A stretch of 64,000 bases of DNA from Wolbachia endosymbiont (group A) of Longitarsus flavicornis (GCF_963931955.1 NZ_OZ008337.1:1563593-1627592), one strand, 5' to 3'. Positions 18,099 to 29,725 are shown, counted from the stretch's first letter. Notes: generated by a model from the sequence alone, not told the origin. Translations and numbers: made by a program.

Positions 18099-20499
18099 TT
18101 TTTACCTTCTGATAAAATATAGGCAACCATACTTTTGGGTTGTCCCCAACTTCATTTAATATATCGTGTAACAATAGAACACTTTCTGCACGTCCGGATA
18201 ATACGTTGATTATATCATCTAGGTCTTTTAAGTCTATCCTAGCTACTACAGCATTAACTCCCTGTTTCACCAAAAAGAATCTAGTACTTGGATCTGTGTG
18301 CTTAATTAATATATATTCACGTTCAGTTAACATAAAAACATCCCGATAGACACTAGTAGCTTTCAGATTTGGTAAAAAAATCTGTGTCGCTGTTTGTTGT
18401 ACAAGCGTATCGCTAATAGCACTTTTACTTGCATCTTCAACACTCTGAGTAGCAAAAATTACAAAAGCATTTAGTTTTCTCAGTACCTTCAACCAGTCTT
18501 TTATCTTGGGTGCAAAAACTGGATTATCTATTAATGCCCATGCCTCATCCAGAACAATAATAGATGGAGTGCCATCAAGAGATATACTAATCCTATGAAA
18601 TAAATAAATCAAGACCGGTCCAAGGGCAACAGGATCTTTGAGCAAGCTAGCCATCTCAAAACCAAACACTCTTGCTCGTGAAAAATCTAGTAAATCTTCT
18701 TTATTGTCAAATATTGCAGCATGAGAACCACTATCATGCCACATAGATATTGCCCCAGCTAGAGTATCAGGACCTGCAAGCCCTAAAAACGGTACGAGGT
18801 TTCTCAAGAACCTGTCTTCTTTTCTTAATTTAAAATTTCCTTCAATTGCATCATTAATTCGTGCAATATCTTCTGAAGTAAATTTATCATTATATACCGA
18901 AATTAAAGACTTTATCCACTCCATTAAAAACGTTCTATTATCAGAGGTGTCATCAAGTTGCAAAGGATTAAAATTTGTTTTAGTTCTTGGTTCTATTACA
19001 GTATAAATACCACTAAGTGCTCTCAAAAAAATCTCTGCACCGCGATCTTTATCAAAAAAGAATATCCTTGGAGAAAACTTCATTGCTTGGGCACACAGGA
19101 AATTCATTAAAACAGTTTTACCAGCACCAGTTGGGCCAATTATCATAGTGTGTCCAACATCCCTTATATGAAAGTTGAAAAAAAATGGAGTACCAGATGT
19201 CGTGTCAAAAACTGTAACGGCATCTCCCCAGTGGTTATTGAATTTACTGCCAGTAGGATAATTATGTTGAGATGCAAATCCAGCCAAATTAAGACTACTT
19301 ATTGTAGCTTTTCTCACTATATAATCGAAATTACCAGGAATTTGCGCCCAAAATGCTGGTTCAAGGTTAACTCTTTCGCGAATAGGGTAAACACCGCAAT
19401 TAGAAAGCTCAGATTCTACCAATGACAGAGCGTTATCCAATGATTTAGGACTTTTTGCTATACATAAAATAGTCAGGTGATGGTGACCAAACGCAATCTT
19501 ACCACTCATTGCGTCATCAAGTGCTTGAGAAATTTCTGCTATTTGAGAAATAGCTTTATCTGCAGACTGTATCATTCGATTTTGCTGTATCTGCATTTTT
19601 CCAATCGCCATTTGCCTATTTGTAAATTGAAAAGATTGCGTAATTATAAACTCGTAAGGAAGTTGTAAAAATGAATCAAGCATTCCTGCAGAAGTATTAT
19701 TTCCATACTCTTTTATACTAACTATTCCAGCATATTTACTCTCATTATGAGTCACAACCTGTATCATTTTACGGCCAAAGAATAACCTATGTATTGGTAA
19801 GTATCTTGATATTTCAGTTCTTAGCGGAAAAAGCGTATTTGTAACGAAGCCACAATTTACAATTCTAGATAGAAACTCCATTATTTCACAGAACAAACCA
19901 CCTGAAGTTTCTTTTACTCCAAGAATTTTAGGCGAATAATTCCTAAGGCTTGTCACTACACGATTTGTCGTTTCCTCTAAATCTTCATATGTGGTACGCA
20001 TATCACTTTCCCAAGCATGTTTTGAAGTTACATGCCCGAATTTTTTTAGCAGATGTGACAAAAATTCTACTCCTTTCGTGTCCGCTCTACGAATAATCGT
20101 AATGTATAGGTCATTAATAAATGATTGCCTTGTTGCGTGTTTTTCTCTCCATTTTAGATTTACGTGATTAGCGAAAAAATTCGGCAAACCTTGACTTGCA
20201 AATTCATCAGAAAAAATATTTTTCTTACGTCTGATAGTATGAAAATACAAACTAAATGCCGGAGATGAAATGCTTCTTAGCATCTGATTCCTGATGTTGT
20301 TCTGTATGACTAAATCCTCGTCATCGGCGGTTTCAAATGCAAAACCACTTAATTTTATAACCTTAACCAACCAATTTTCTTTTGTCATCAAGGTTGTGCT
20401 ATCCCAATAGCAAGAATAAGGAATAAATTCAGCAGCGTGAACTTCCCTGTTCAAAGTAGATTTATTCTTTGATTGAATAGCCCTAAACCTCAGCATCAC
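18091..20499 (-). CDS. virB4: Type IV secretion ATPase VirB4
   Basis: VirB4 is the cytoplasmic-face ATPase that drives assembly and transport in the VirB/D4 system. The 802-residue protein has the CagE/TrbE/VirB N-terminal domain, Walker A GPTGAGKT at residues 455-462, and Walker B IIVLDEAW with Asp651-Glu652. A later FATQS segment also fits the family. Length is normal and the frame is intact. It lies 6 bases after virB3 and overlaps the first virB6. Confidence 0.96.
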   Translation of the reverse strand: MMLRFRAIQSKNKSTLNREVHAAEFIPYSCYWDSTTLMTKENWLVKVIKLSGFAFETADDEDLVIQNNIRNQMLRSISSPAFSLYFHTIRRKKNIFSDEFASQGLPNFFANHVNLKWREKHATRQSFINDLYITIIRRADTKGVEFLSHLLKKFGHVTSKHAWESDMRTTYEDLEETTNRVVTSLRNYSPKILGVKETSGGLFCEIMEFLSRIVNCGFVTNTLFPLRTEISRYLPIHRLFFGRKMIQVVTHNESKYAGIVSIKEYGNNTSAGMLDSFLQLPYEFIITQSFQFTNRQMAIGKMQIQQNRMIQSADKAISQIAEISQALDDAMSGKIAFGHHHLTILCIAKSPKSLDNALSLVESELSNCGVYPIRERVNLEPAFWAQIPGNFDYIVRKATISSLNLAGFASQHNYPTGSKFNNHWGDAVTVFDTTSGTPFFFNFHIRDVGHTMIIGPTGAGKTVLMNFLCAQAMKFSPRIFFFDKDRGAEIFLRALSGIYTVIEPRTKTNFNPLQLDDTSDNRTFLMEWIKSLISVYNDKFTSEDIARINDAIEGNFKLRKEDRFLRNLVPFLGLAGPDTLAGAISMWHDSGSHAAIFDNKEDLLDFSRARVFGFEMASLLKDPVALGPVLIYLFHRISISLDGTPSIIVLDEAWALIDNPVFAPKIKDWLKVLRKLNAFVIFATQSVEDASKSAISDTLVQQTATQIFLPNLKATSVYRDVFMLTEREYILIKHTDPSTRFFLVKQGVNAVVARIDLKDLDDIINVLSGRAESVLLLHDILNEVGDNPKVWLPIFYQKVKNV

Positions 20500-20505
20500 A
20501 CAACG

Positions 20506-20802
20506 TTAAGCAATATCATAAGAATTGGCTCCATGATAAAAACGATTTAAACATTTCGAGCACTTTCCTAATTTTACCATAAATAATTCAATAAACAACG
20601 GTTCTTTTGCAGAAGCTATATAACCAAGTCCATGTATACCTGGTAACATTAAGAGAATCACTCTTAAATCATTTGAATTAATGAAAATTAGCATGCAAAT
20701 CAGGACGTTTAATATTGCAAACATATAACTCACACCAAAGAGCATTGCAGGTCTTGTAAGACCTTTAAATAATTGATCTGTTTGTATACTACCTGTGGAC
20801 AT
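20506..20802 (-). CDS. virB3: Type IV secretion protein VirB3
   Basis: VirB3 is a small inner-membrane subunit that works with VirB4. The 98-residue product begins with a short soluble part (LFKGLTRPAMLFGVSY, where LTRPAM is the family signature) and then has two hydrophobic helices covering about residues 19-60. It is the first gene of the operon that runs virB3-virB4-four virB6 genes-hypothetical. The promoter must lie in the 108-base gap shared with lysK. Confidence 0.9.
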   Translation of the reverse strand: MSTGSIQTDQLFKGLTRPAMLFGVSYMFAILNVLICMLIFINSNDLRVILLMLPGIHGLGYIASAKEPLFIELFMVKLGKCSKCLNRFYHGANSYDIA

Positions 20803-20910
20803 ATCTTTAACCTTCTAATAATAGCTCTAACACTAATACTATATCATTATATTAAAAATCCATTGAAACTAGTAGCACTTTAAGTTAAGATACATTATTT
20901 AATCCCGATA
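20803..20910. promoter_or_regulatory. Divergent intergenic region between virB3 and lysK
   Basis: This 108-base, very AT-rich gap separates two genes read away from each other, so it must hold both promoters. Candidate -10 boxes are present in both directions (tatcat and tatatt words near 20842-20855), but none stands out enough to place a start site. Wolbachia vir operons are known to be under regulatory proteins that bind upstream of virB; no operator can be named from sequence alone. Confidence 0.5.
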
Positions 20911-22596
20911 ATGACAAGTTGGCCATTTCAAGAAGCAGAAAAAATATTGCAAGAGTTTCCTAATAAAAAAGAAATAATATTTGAAACTGGTTATGGACCC
21001 TCTGGTTTACCCCACATAGGAACCTTTGGAGAGGTTTTCCGCACTACAGTTATTGTAAATGCATTAAAAAAAATAGCTCCTGGTATAAAAACCAAAATCA
21101 TTGCAGTTTCAGATGATATGGATGGTTTGCGAAAAATACCAGATAATGTGCCAAATCAAGAGATGCTAAGAGAGCACTTAAATAAACCATTGACTATGAT
21201 ACCTGATCCATTTGGCACTCATCAGAGTTATGGTCATCATATGAATTCATTGTTGTGTAAATTTCTTGATATGTTTGAATTTGAATACGAGTTCAGGAGT
21301 GCAACAGAGTGTTATAAATCTGGCGTTTACGATGAAAAACTTTTACTCTTACTGAAAAATTATGATAAAGTGATGGACGTAATGCTTCCATCATTTCGGG
21401 AAGAAAGACAGCAGACTTATAGTCCATTCTTGCCAATATGCCCAAAAACTTCTCAAGTTTTACAAGTTCCAGTAATTGAAACAAATACAGATAAAGGAAC
21501 AATCACATATGAAGACCCAAACGGGGAAAAAATAGAAGTTCCGGTGACAAAAGGAAAATGTAAACTGCAGTGGAAACCTGATTGGGGAATGAGGTGGGCC
21601 GCATTTGGAGTAAATTACGAAGCTCACGGAAAAGATTTAACTCCATCTGCTGTGCTTTCAAGTCAAATATGTGAAATACTCGGAGAAAAGCCACCACTTC
21701 TGTTTTGCTACGAGCTTTTCCTTGATAAAGAAGGAAAGAAAATATCAAAATCAAAAGGAAATGGCATTTCAATTGAAGAGTGGTTAACTTACGCACCAAC
21801 AGAGAGCTTAGCATTGTACATTTTTCAGAGCCCTAAAAAAGCTAAACGTTTATATTTTGATGTGATACCAAAATCAACTGATGAGTATCTAGAGTTTGTT
21901 AAGCGTTATAATGAAAATAAGGATAATGTGCTCGATACAGAATCTTCAGAATCATCTATTGTCATTCCAGAGTTCTCTTCTGTCATCCGAGTAGCGGACA
22001 CTGGGATCCAGGAAGAAAAAATATGGATTCCAGTGTCAAGCACTGCTGACCGAGGTGCTAATTTTTCACTAGAACAACGATTAGACAATCCTGCATGGCA
22101 TATCCACCAGGGCAATGTTCCCAACATAGAAACTTCAGGCATAAATTTCTCACTACTTTTAAACCTAGCAGCGGCTTGCAACGCCGAGAACAAAGAGATC
22201 CTATGGGGTTTTATATCCTCTTATGCACCGAACGTTACACCAGAAAATAATAAAATGCTTGATAGACTTTCAGACTTTGCAGTAAAGTATTACCACGATT
22301 TTATCAAACCAACAAAATCGTATAAAACTCCAAATGAAAAAGAGAGAGAAGCGTTACTAGATTTGAAGGACACTTTACATTCTCTATCTATAACTGCTAC
22401 TGCTGAAGAAATTCAATCTCAGGTATTTTTTATTGGAAAAAAATATGATTACACCAACTTACGTGATTGGTTTCAGCTATTATATGAAACATTACTTGGC
22501 CAAAAAACCGGTCCAAGAATGGGATCCTTCATAAAGCTTTATGGAATAGATAATACGCTTTCTCTCATAGAAAGCGCTACTAAACGCATACTTTAG
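20911..22596 (+). CDS. lysK: Class I lysyl-tRNA synthetase
   Basis: This enzyme charges tRNA-Lys. It is the archaeal-type class I form that several alphaproteobacteria use in place of class II LysRS. The HIGH motif is PHIG at residues 34-37 and the KMSKS equivalent is ISKSK at 278-282. Other family blocks are visible, such as GPSGLPHIGTFGEVFR and GMRWAAFGVNYEAHGKDLT. At 561 residues it is somewhat long. The surplus lies around residues 350-381 and matches a palindromic repeat inserted in frame. The remaining C-terminal anticodon-binding helical domain reads through to the stop. Confidence 0.95.
   Translation: MTSWPFQEAEKILQEFPNKKEIIFETGYGPSGLPHIGTFGEVFRTTVIVNALKKIAPGIKTKIIAVSDDMDGLRKIPDNVPNQEMLREHLNKPLTMIPDPFGTHQSYGHHMNSLLCKFLDMFEFEYEFRSATECYKSGVYDEKLLLLLKNYDKVMDVMLPSFREERQQTYSPFLPICPKTSQVLQVPVIETNTDKGTITYEDPNGEKIEVPVTKGKCKLQWKPDWGMRWAAFGVNYEAHGKDLTPSAVLSSQICEILGEKPPLLFCYELFLDKEGKKISKSKGNGISIEEWLTYAPTESLALYIFQSPKKAKRLYFDVIPKSTDEYLEFVKRYNENKDNVLDTESSESSIVIPEFSSVIRVADTGIQEEKIWIPVSSTADRGANFSLEQRLDNPAWHIHQGNVPNIETSGINFSLLLNLAAACNAENKEILWGFISSYAPNVTPENNKMLDRLSDFAVKYYHDFIKPTKSYKTPNEKEREALLDLKDTLHSLSITATAEEIQSQVFFIGKKYDYTNLRDWFQLLYETLLGQKTGPRMGSFIKLYGIDNTLSLIESATKRIL
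21958..22054. repeat. Palindromic repeat inserted in frame in lysK
   Basis: The segment contains gacactgggatccag facing ctggattccagtgtc-type sequence, with gtcatccgagtagc and tcaagcactgctgac at the flanks. These are the same words as in the repeat cluster at 29726-30140 and in murD. The frame of lysK continues through it, adding roughly 32 residues that do not resemble class I LysRS. Confidence 0.75.
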
Positions 22597-22617
22597 AAGG
22601 CCAGTTCATCAATCCAA

Positions 22618-25600
22618 CTATTTGCCAATTCCACCCAATTTAACTTTTTCCTGAACTCCATCCAACTTTTCAGCATCTGGAGAAGCTATTAAGCTTGCAG
22701 GAAATGAACCTTGTGATGCTTTCTTATAATCTTCGATAATTTTTGAACATGGCAAGTATTAAGCGAAGTTTCCGGCAAATCACCAGGCTCCTGAGGTGGA
22801 TAGTAATTACGACCATTTAATCCTGCTCTCAACATCTCCAAATATTCATAAATATATTTTTCTGCAACCTCTTTATGTACATCTTTACCTAATCTTGCAA
22901 TTTCTTCTTTCGCTCTTCTAATACTACTATCGCCAAGAAACCCAAGTGCTTTGTTTAACGTACTATTTTGATCATTTCCATCATGAGCTTTGTAATCTGC
23001 CATAATAGCTAACCCTCTCATTATTACATTAAGCGTTGAAAACATAGTTGTTCCAGTGTTGCAGTGATTACCACGAATTCCTTTGCTTATAGGATTATGA
23101 TTCTTTAGACGGTTAAATGCTTCTTCTGTAGTTTTGTTACTTGAGAAGAATTTTTCCGCAATATCTTGTAATACATTTTTTTTCTCATTATCAGTGTTAT
23201 TGTTAGCGAAATTCTCCTTCAGAAGACCAATCGGATCAAGAGAACCAAACGTTAAAGGGCTTATAAGATCAAGATCCTTGCTAAGAGCATTAGCGTGATG
23301 ATTGAGTTTTGTAAGTACAATTAACACACACAATTGTGCTGTATCCTTTAACACATTATCCATGTTGTCCCTTATAAAACCTTCATCTAAATTCTTATTT
23401 AACAAACTTTGATAAAATTCACAGATTCTTTCTGCACCGTCTTTTGAACCTTCGCCACTTTTGTCAAATATATCGAGTGCTATTTTGAGATTTCCTTCGT
23501 TAGCAAGTGGTGCCACGATATTAGTAAAGAGCTCTAAGAAAATAGGGGAGCTGAGATACTTCATCTTGAGATCAAGATTCCCTTCACCTTGAAACTTTGG
23601 CAAGAATTCAGTAAGTACTGCACCCAGCCACACAATACTTCTTACATCGTAATTCTTATTGATACTCTTAGATACTTTCAATCTTCTGCAAATATCAGTT
23701 AGTGTTGCATCATTGGATAACTCGGTTTTTTCACCTTCTAATTGATTTTTTTTCTCCTGCAATTCTTCTATCTTTTTCTTCTCATCTGCAAATTCATCAA
23801 AATACGTGAGCAAACTTTGAGCACCACCAAGATTGCACTGCAGCCCTTTATCGGCAAGATCTGTATTTTTGAGACCATCAATTTTATGATTTATTGTATT
23901 GTACAACTTCTCAAATTTAGTTCTACCTTCTTTAGTTCTACCTTCTTTTGTATCTTTCCCTTTCAGGCCCACTGAAGTTTTACCTTCCTCTTTCACATTC
24001 ATGCAATCTAATAGCTGTTCAACTATTTTCTTGGCCTGTTCTTCTTGTTTCTCACTGTTGTTTGGATTGTGCAGATCATTAATTTGATTTATTATTTTTT
24101 TCTTATCATCATCATTCATCAACTTACAACTGTGCAAATCTATTGCTACCACCTCCATCTTTTTTGCGAATAATTCCAGATTATTCGCTAATGGCTCTTC
24201 TATGATTTTACATTTTAGAAGTACTAAGTTATCCTTAGTTTTAGCTAAATTAACAATCTTTTCTAATTCCCCCCTGAGAGATTCCATACAGCGTTCTAAG
24301 ATTGCTACATCTCCACTATCATTGAGCTCATTAAACACTTTCACATCATTCTCATTTTTACGCAAACAACTTTGCACTTCTTTTAACTCTAATTTAATGT
24401 ATCTAAGTTGTTCTTTTTCTACCTTCTTTTTGTACTCATCCGTTATTTCTTTTTGTTTCACATTACCTTTGATTTCCTTTATCTCTATAAATTGATGCAT
24501 TTTATTATACTGCTTTTGAAGATTTGTCTTTTTTTTCTTAAAATCTTCCATTTCGCTCTTCTGTCTATTCTGTCTCTTCTGCAAAGCTGACTCTTCTTGT
24601 TTAATCTTCTCTTCTTCCCTGACAAGGCCAACTCTTTCTTTGAAAGTAAGCTTATCTTCTTTCTCTAAAACTATTTTCACTTGTGACTTGTCAAGGGTGA
24701 ATCTCCAATACCACAAACGTAGCACCAGGGTACAAAATTTGATGATAATAACCTTTAAAAAATTCCCTTCTATCTTCAGTTTGTTACTAACCTTATCTTT
24801 TTCTCCTTGCTTACGTGCGATCTTACCTGAAGAGTTCTTATGTTTTTCGAACAGATCATCTATTTCTCTTTCAAGAATTTTAATTCCAAGCTCAATTTCA
24901 CAATCTCCTACTACTATTCCTTTTTGATCAAGTTGTTTCTTCAAGGTAGAAGTTGCAGACTTTAAAACCTGATAAAAGCATTTATTTGCTTCGTCGCGCC
25001 CGTTGCTGTATCCACTGCGATTATAAATTTCCTGACGCACATTCAAAATGTGCTGGAAAGTCTCTCCAATCAGTCCATTGTATGCTTCTTCACCAATAAA
25101 CTTAGGTTCTTGCTTTTCACATTTAGAGTTAACAAGTCCCTCAATCCCCTTAACCATTCTTTCAGCATACTTCTTCGTATCAATTTTATGCTTTACCTCC
25201 TTAAGAGAGTCAAAGGGATCACCCTTTATTAACTGATTCTCTACTGTACCAGGACTATTGATCTTTGCAGAATCAACATAAGATAATGATATAATAGGAC
25301 CTTTCTTCCTACCTCCCCTACCCACGCACTGCTTCTTATTTTCTGCATTATCTTCCATCGTCTCTCTCATAAGAACGTTATGCAGTACTTGGTTATTATA
25401 ACCTGATTTCCTTTCCCAATTGAAATAATACCCAACAAGACCCGCCTTTGATAATTTATCACCGGTGGATTCATTTATGCCTTTAGTCTCTACATCTTTT
25501 GATGATTTATCACCGGTGGATTCATCTTTACCTTTAGTCTCGTAGACAGATAACTCTTCACAAATTTCTCGTAATTCTCTTAATGGATACTTTTCTTTAC

Positions 25601-28152
25601 TTCCAAACTCTGTTTTAATCTTCTTAAATGCATCAATCAGTTTTCCTCCCTCTTCTTTTACTTTTCCTTCTTGACCATTATATTTAGTTTGACAGGCAGT
25701 CATATTGTCTGCGGCTGTCTCTTCATTCTTCTCTAAACCTTCCAGCTTTCCTTCCTCTTCTCGTAACTCTTTCTTCATCTCATCGATTTTGTTTCGATCC
25801 GCGCTTTTTGCTTTTCCTATCCCATTTTTTAATTCTTCTATTCTTCTTTTACATGCGCTATGTTTTCCATTTGCTCGAGAAAACTTCTCCTTAGCTTGTT
25901 TCAGTTCTGTTCTATTATATTCATCTGCATCATCCTTTGCTTTTTTATACCCTGGGTACAGTGCGTTACACTCTTCTTCTATCCTTGCCAACGCTCCATC
26001 TGTTTCATAGTGCTCTTTTAGGTATCTGAAAAAAGCACCTCTATTTTCCTCAATAATTTTTAGAATATTTTCATCACTACTACCCCTAAGAGGCCTTAGA
26101 GTATTTTCGTATAGAGAATGAGCACCTGTAGAATCAGATGGAAACATGGAACCCAAATCAGGTGGCATCATTCTGTGAATTTCTTTGCTGAGATTATGAT
26201 TATCTAGCAACTCATTTAGCCTTTCATCGGTGCTATCTTTTAATACTTCCCATACAGCTCCCATTGCTAATTTTATACCGTTTTGATATTCATCATTGCC
26301 AATATTTAGACCTTTAACATAGCCTTCTATCTTCTCGTGAGCTTCCTGATTGTTAAGCTCTTTGATCTTATCTTTAACCTTCTTTCTGAATGATTCTATA
26401 TTTGAGAACCGTTGATTATCGAGCTCACTCAGCTTATCTTCTAATTTACCTTTCTTTAGTTCATCTTGTGTAATAGCTATGCACGATATGACATTGTTAA
26501 TAATCCCGTGCTCAACAGCAAATGTACCACTATCAACAATGCTGCCTTTATAGTCAAAGTTTTTGAGAACTTTATCAATTACTTCTCCATTCTCTTGACC
26601 AAACTGACCTAAAAGTTTTTCCTTTACTTCACTGGTTGAATCATGTGACTTACTATTATAAAGAAATTCCCCTATCTCTGAACTTTTTTTTCTCTTTCCA
26701 CAAGCACTTCTTCAACTGCTTTTGAGCTTGATCAGAATCCATGCACGCAAGGGTCATTCTATTGCGTACACTCTGCATATTCCATATGATGTACTTCCTT
26801 ATCTTCTCCTCTATAGTAGAACTTTCGTCCTTCTTGGGATTATAATAATATTTATTATCTTCAGATTCAGATCTTTCCAATAATTCCTTATTATGATATT
26901 TTACATAATTACTAACAAAATTTCTATCTTCTACATTATTGCAAACTTCAACATCAATTCTCGCGCCAATACCCAATATAATTTTTTGCTGCAACGACTG
27001 ACTTTCAATATGCGCTCTTCCCTCTTTTTTTTCCTCTTTTATATAGTCCTTCATCCAAACAGGAGGAGTTGCTGTTGTTATTACCAGGTTTATTTTTTTC
27101 CAATGTGCAAGCAATAGCAAAAGCTGGGTTGTTTTATAATATGCTTCCCCCTTGTCAACCATATCCTGCACTTCATCAAGCATTAAAAGTAACTTGCGGT
27201 CATTAAAAATACTTTCCTTATGTTTCTTGCCCCTAATCGTATAGTAATCTTCATAGATCTTGATATTTTCACCAATTGTTATTCTTTTATTTTTCAAATC
27301 TACCTTAAATTCCTTATCTTCCGCTCCTTCATCTTTCAGCAGCTTGGAAAATTTACTAAAATCTAATATTTCATTTGAGTTATTAAAGAAAGTCTCTAGA
27401 CCCACCACATTGTGCTTTTATTCTTTGACGTAACCACCATTATGGTTAACACCACTTAGATTAGATACAGCTCCTTTTTGCTCTTCATATTCTTGCCCTA
27501 CCAAATCAGCACGGGGAGTAACCGATACAACATCCATTCCACGTAATTTTGCTACAAGAGCAAACATGAGCTTTGTTATGGTTTTACCAGACCCTGTTGC
27601 TGTTGCAATTAATGCTAAATGCTTATCAAAACCACCTTCTAATGCACTTACTTGTGATTTATATGGTAACTTTTCATTATCTCCACCTATGGTGAATTCT
27701 TCTCCACCTTTACCAAACTTTGCTCCAAATTTATATTCTTCTTTGCCATCCACCTCCTTCCTGTGTGCAAACAACTGCACTTTCTTAAGTGTATTTGATA
27801 GTTTTTTGAATGCATCTAATTCTTCAATTCGTTTCTTATCTTGAATTTGAACTGGTTTAATTTTAATATCTGTAAATTTAATGTTGTATACATCTTTTTC
27901 ACCAGATTCTATCTTAATTTTAGCATTTACTTCATCAGTATCAACTTTGACCTCACCCAGAGCTTGTATTTTTGCTTCAATCCCCTCTACAATCTTCTTA
28001 ATAATGCTATTATCACTCACGCCATTTAGAAATTCGACAGAGTGTTTTATTTGCGTTGTATCCTTTGCTATCTTCTGCTCTACAGCTTCTACCTTTGTAC
28101 CTTCTTTTAAGAACTCATTTGGTATTACCGTTGCCGCACTTATGCCAGTCAT
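22618..28152 (-). pseudogene. Giant helicase-like protein gene (about 1,840 codons) broken by a stop and frameshifts
   Basis: Three open segments on the minus strand belong to one ancestral gene. The first (28152-27418) carries a helicase Walker A, ATATGSGKT. It ends at TAA, after which the same frame continues (27408-26656) with a DEVQ Walker B-like box and a TATPP motif III; both lie in a superfamily 2 helicase order. A run of eight A's near 26690 shifts the frame, and the next frame reads through to the third segment (26264-22689), a long charged coiled-coil protein. A further shift near 22750 would replace the last 23 residues by an alternative tail ending at 22618. Function is unknown. 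An early point-mutation stage of decay fits, unless frameshifting or nonsense suppression occurs. Confidence 0.65.
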
Positions 28153-28261
28153 ATTACCCCCAAATTAACACTATTTTAAAGCATTATACATAATATTATA
28201 CGTCTTCACAACTAAAAATTCCTAGTTCTGCATGCCAGAGGATCGAAATACAGCAGGCAAA

Positions 28262-29137
28262 CTAGGTGATGTAAGGTAAGCCTTCTAAAACTTTAAGCAC
28301 TTCTGCTTCACTCAACGACTCACTTTGTTTATTTTTTTCTGAAGAATTGCCCACAGACAAAGAAGGCAAGATGTAAGGCAAGTCTTCTAAAGCTTTAAGC
28401 ACTTCCGCTTCACTCAATGGCTCACTTGGTTCATTTTCTTTTGAAGAAGAAGTAATAAGCTTAGCAGTAAAAGTTCCCAATTTGTTAATTGCAGACAGGT
28501 TACCAATAAAAATTTCTATTGGGAACACTATCGCTCCTATTACTGTACTTGCTAAAGCTATCGACCACACCCCAAGCATTACATTAGGAAAAACAGCACT
28601 GACAGCAACGCCAAGACCAACTCCAACTGCTGTACCGATTACTGTCACAATGCCTAACTTTATGAAAAATGCTTTACTATTTTTAAAGATTTCACCGAAA
28701 ACTCCATTTTCCTTATCAGGATTACGCAACAAAAGTACTGAAAGCAATATAAACAGCGCCGGATATATAAAACCAATCACTCCTCCCATAATCAAAGGCG
28801 ACGAGCTAATAAAGTTCAACACAAAGCCAGCAACGTATCCTATTAAAATTATTCCACAAATAACAATAGGCGGAACAATTATCTTTTTGATTAAAGGTGA
28901 TTTTACTTGCCTACTAATGATAATAGCTCCAATTAAGCCTAGCGTAATACAAGCAAGAGCCACTTTTAATCCTATTAAACTTAATACGAAATTAACAGGA
29001 ATTCCTACAAGACTTAGTGCAAAACCAATAACCATCCCTATTAATTTTATTAAATTTAGCACAAGACTGACAATGCCTCCAATTATAGCACCAATTGCTC
29101 CAAGAGCTATAACCTTATCCCTAGTATCTTTTACCAC
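28262..29137 (-). CDS. Multi-pass membrane protein with a duplicated C-terminal motif, unknown function
   Basis: The 291-residue product has about seven hydrophobic helices between residues 8 and 225, rich in Gly, Ile and Val. A short cytoplasmic-looking tail contains the same about 30-residue unit twice: SESLSEAEVLKVLEGLPYI near the end and a close copy (PLSEAEVLKALEDLPYI) before it. I do not recognise a transporter family. The repeat is also visible in the DNA as two copies of a block around 28265-28310 and 28370-28425. It is read in the same direction as the helicase-like gene, about 110 bases upstream of its start. Confidence 0.65.
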   Translation of the reverse strand: MVKDTRDKVIALGAIGAIIGGIVSLVLNLIKLIGMVIGFALSLVGIPVNFVLSLIGLKVALACITLGLIGAIIISRQVKSPLIKKIIVPPIVICGIILIGYVAGFVLNFISSSPLIMGGVIGFIYPALFILLSVLLLRNPDKENGVFGEIFKNSKAFFIKLGIVTVIGTAVGVGLGVAVSAVFPNVMLGVWSIALASTVIGAIVFPIEIFIGNLSAINKLGTFTAKLITSSSKENEPSEPLSEAEVLKALEDLPYILPSLSVGNSSEKNKQSESLSEAEVLKVLEGLPYIT

Positions 29138-29467
29138 ACTGCTTTACTTAAATACTTGTCAACAATATGATATTATAACGTTATTACTTCAATTTGCAAA
29201 GTTATCTTAGCATTATAGTAGACTTCTTGCATAACCATATAAAAAAAACATTTTTTGGTAGCGCATAGCCGTAAGAAACGAAAAACTTCCTTGACAAGTT
29301 TCGCCAGCGCCCTTATCATGAAACTGAAGGTATTCAGTTATCTTCATCTGTGCAGATTAAACAGCAAGAAAACAACGTAGTTGGCGTCTTATTTTTAATT
29401 TTTTGCACTATGTGCACCTTATGTCTTCACAACATTTCTAGCTATATAAGCCGAAACGCGCTTACAA
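29138..29467. other. Intergenic region with no recognised gene
   Basis: No reading frame here looks like a gene in codon usage or similarity. An agacttctt word near 29220 resembles the 892-bp IS5 end but no rest of the element follows, so I treat it as chance or a short remnant. Confidence 0.4.
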
Positions 29468-29706
29468 AGCGTTTAAGACAGTAGAGAACGCCAATTTGCA
29501 GGATTAGAGAGTGACAACTAGCTAACACGGGGTTTCTTTTGCCTTTTTTTCTGCTTAGTAAATTTCTTAAACATTTAAACTAAGGTGAGTTGCATTTAAA
29601 AGCAGCTAAATTGCAGTGTTTAAGACTTAAAAAACGCCAAATACTGAAAATAAACAATGACCAGGGTTTCTTTTGCCTTTTTTTTCGTTTGGTAAATTTC
29701 TTAATG
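29468..29706. repeat. Two diverged direct copies of a roughly 100-base unit
   Basis: 29468-29574 and 29614-29706 share several ordered words: tttaagac, aacgccaa, gggtttcttttgccttttt and gtaaatttcttaa. Spacing between the words differs slightly, so the copies are old. Function is unknown; the unit is not coding. Confidence 0.6.
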
Positions 29707-29725
29707 TTTGTAGCTAAACGACAAC

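Noticed and set aside
28482..29210. Long plus-strand frame of 242 codons
   Set aside because: It is the antisense of the hydrophobic membrane-protein gene, which has the better start, composition and repeat structure.
29215..29235. Another IS5 end (agacttctt word near 29220)
   Set aside because: Similarity stops after about 10 bases, and neither the rest of the terminal repeat nor transposase sequence follows.
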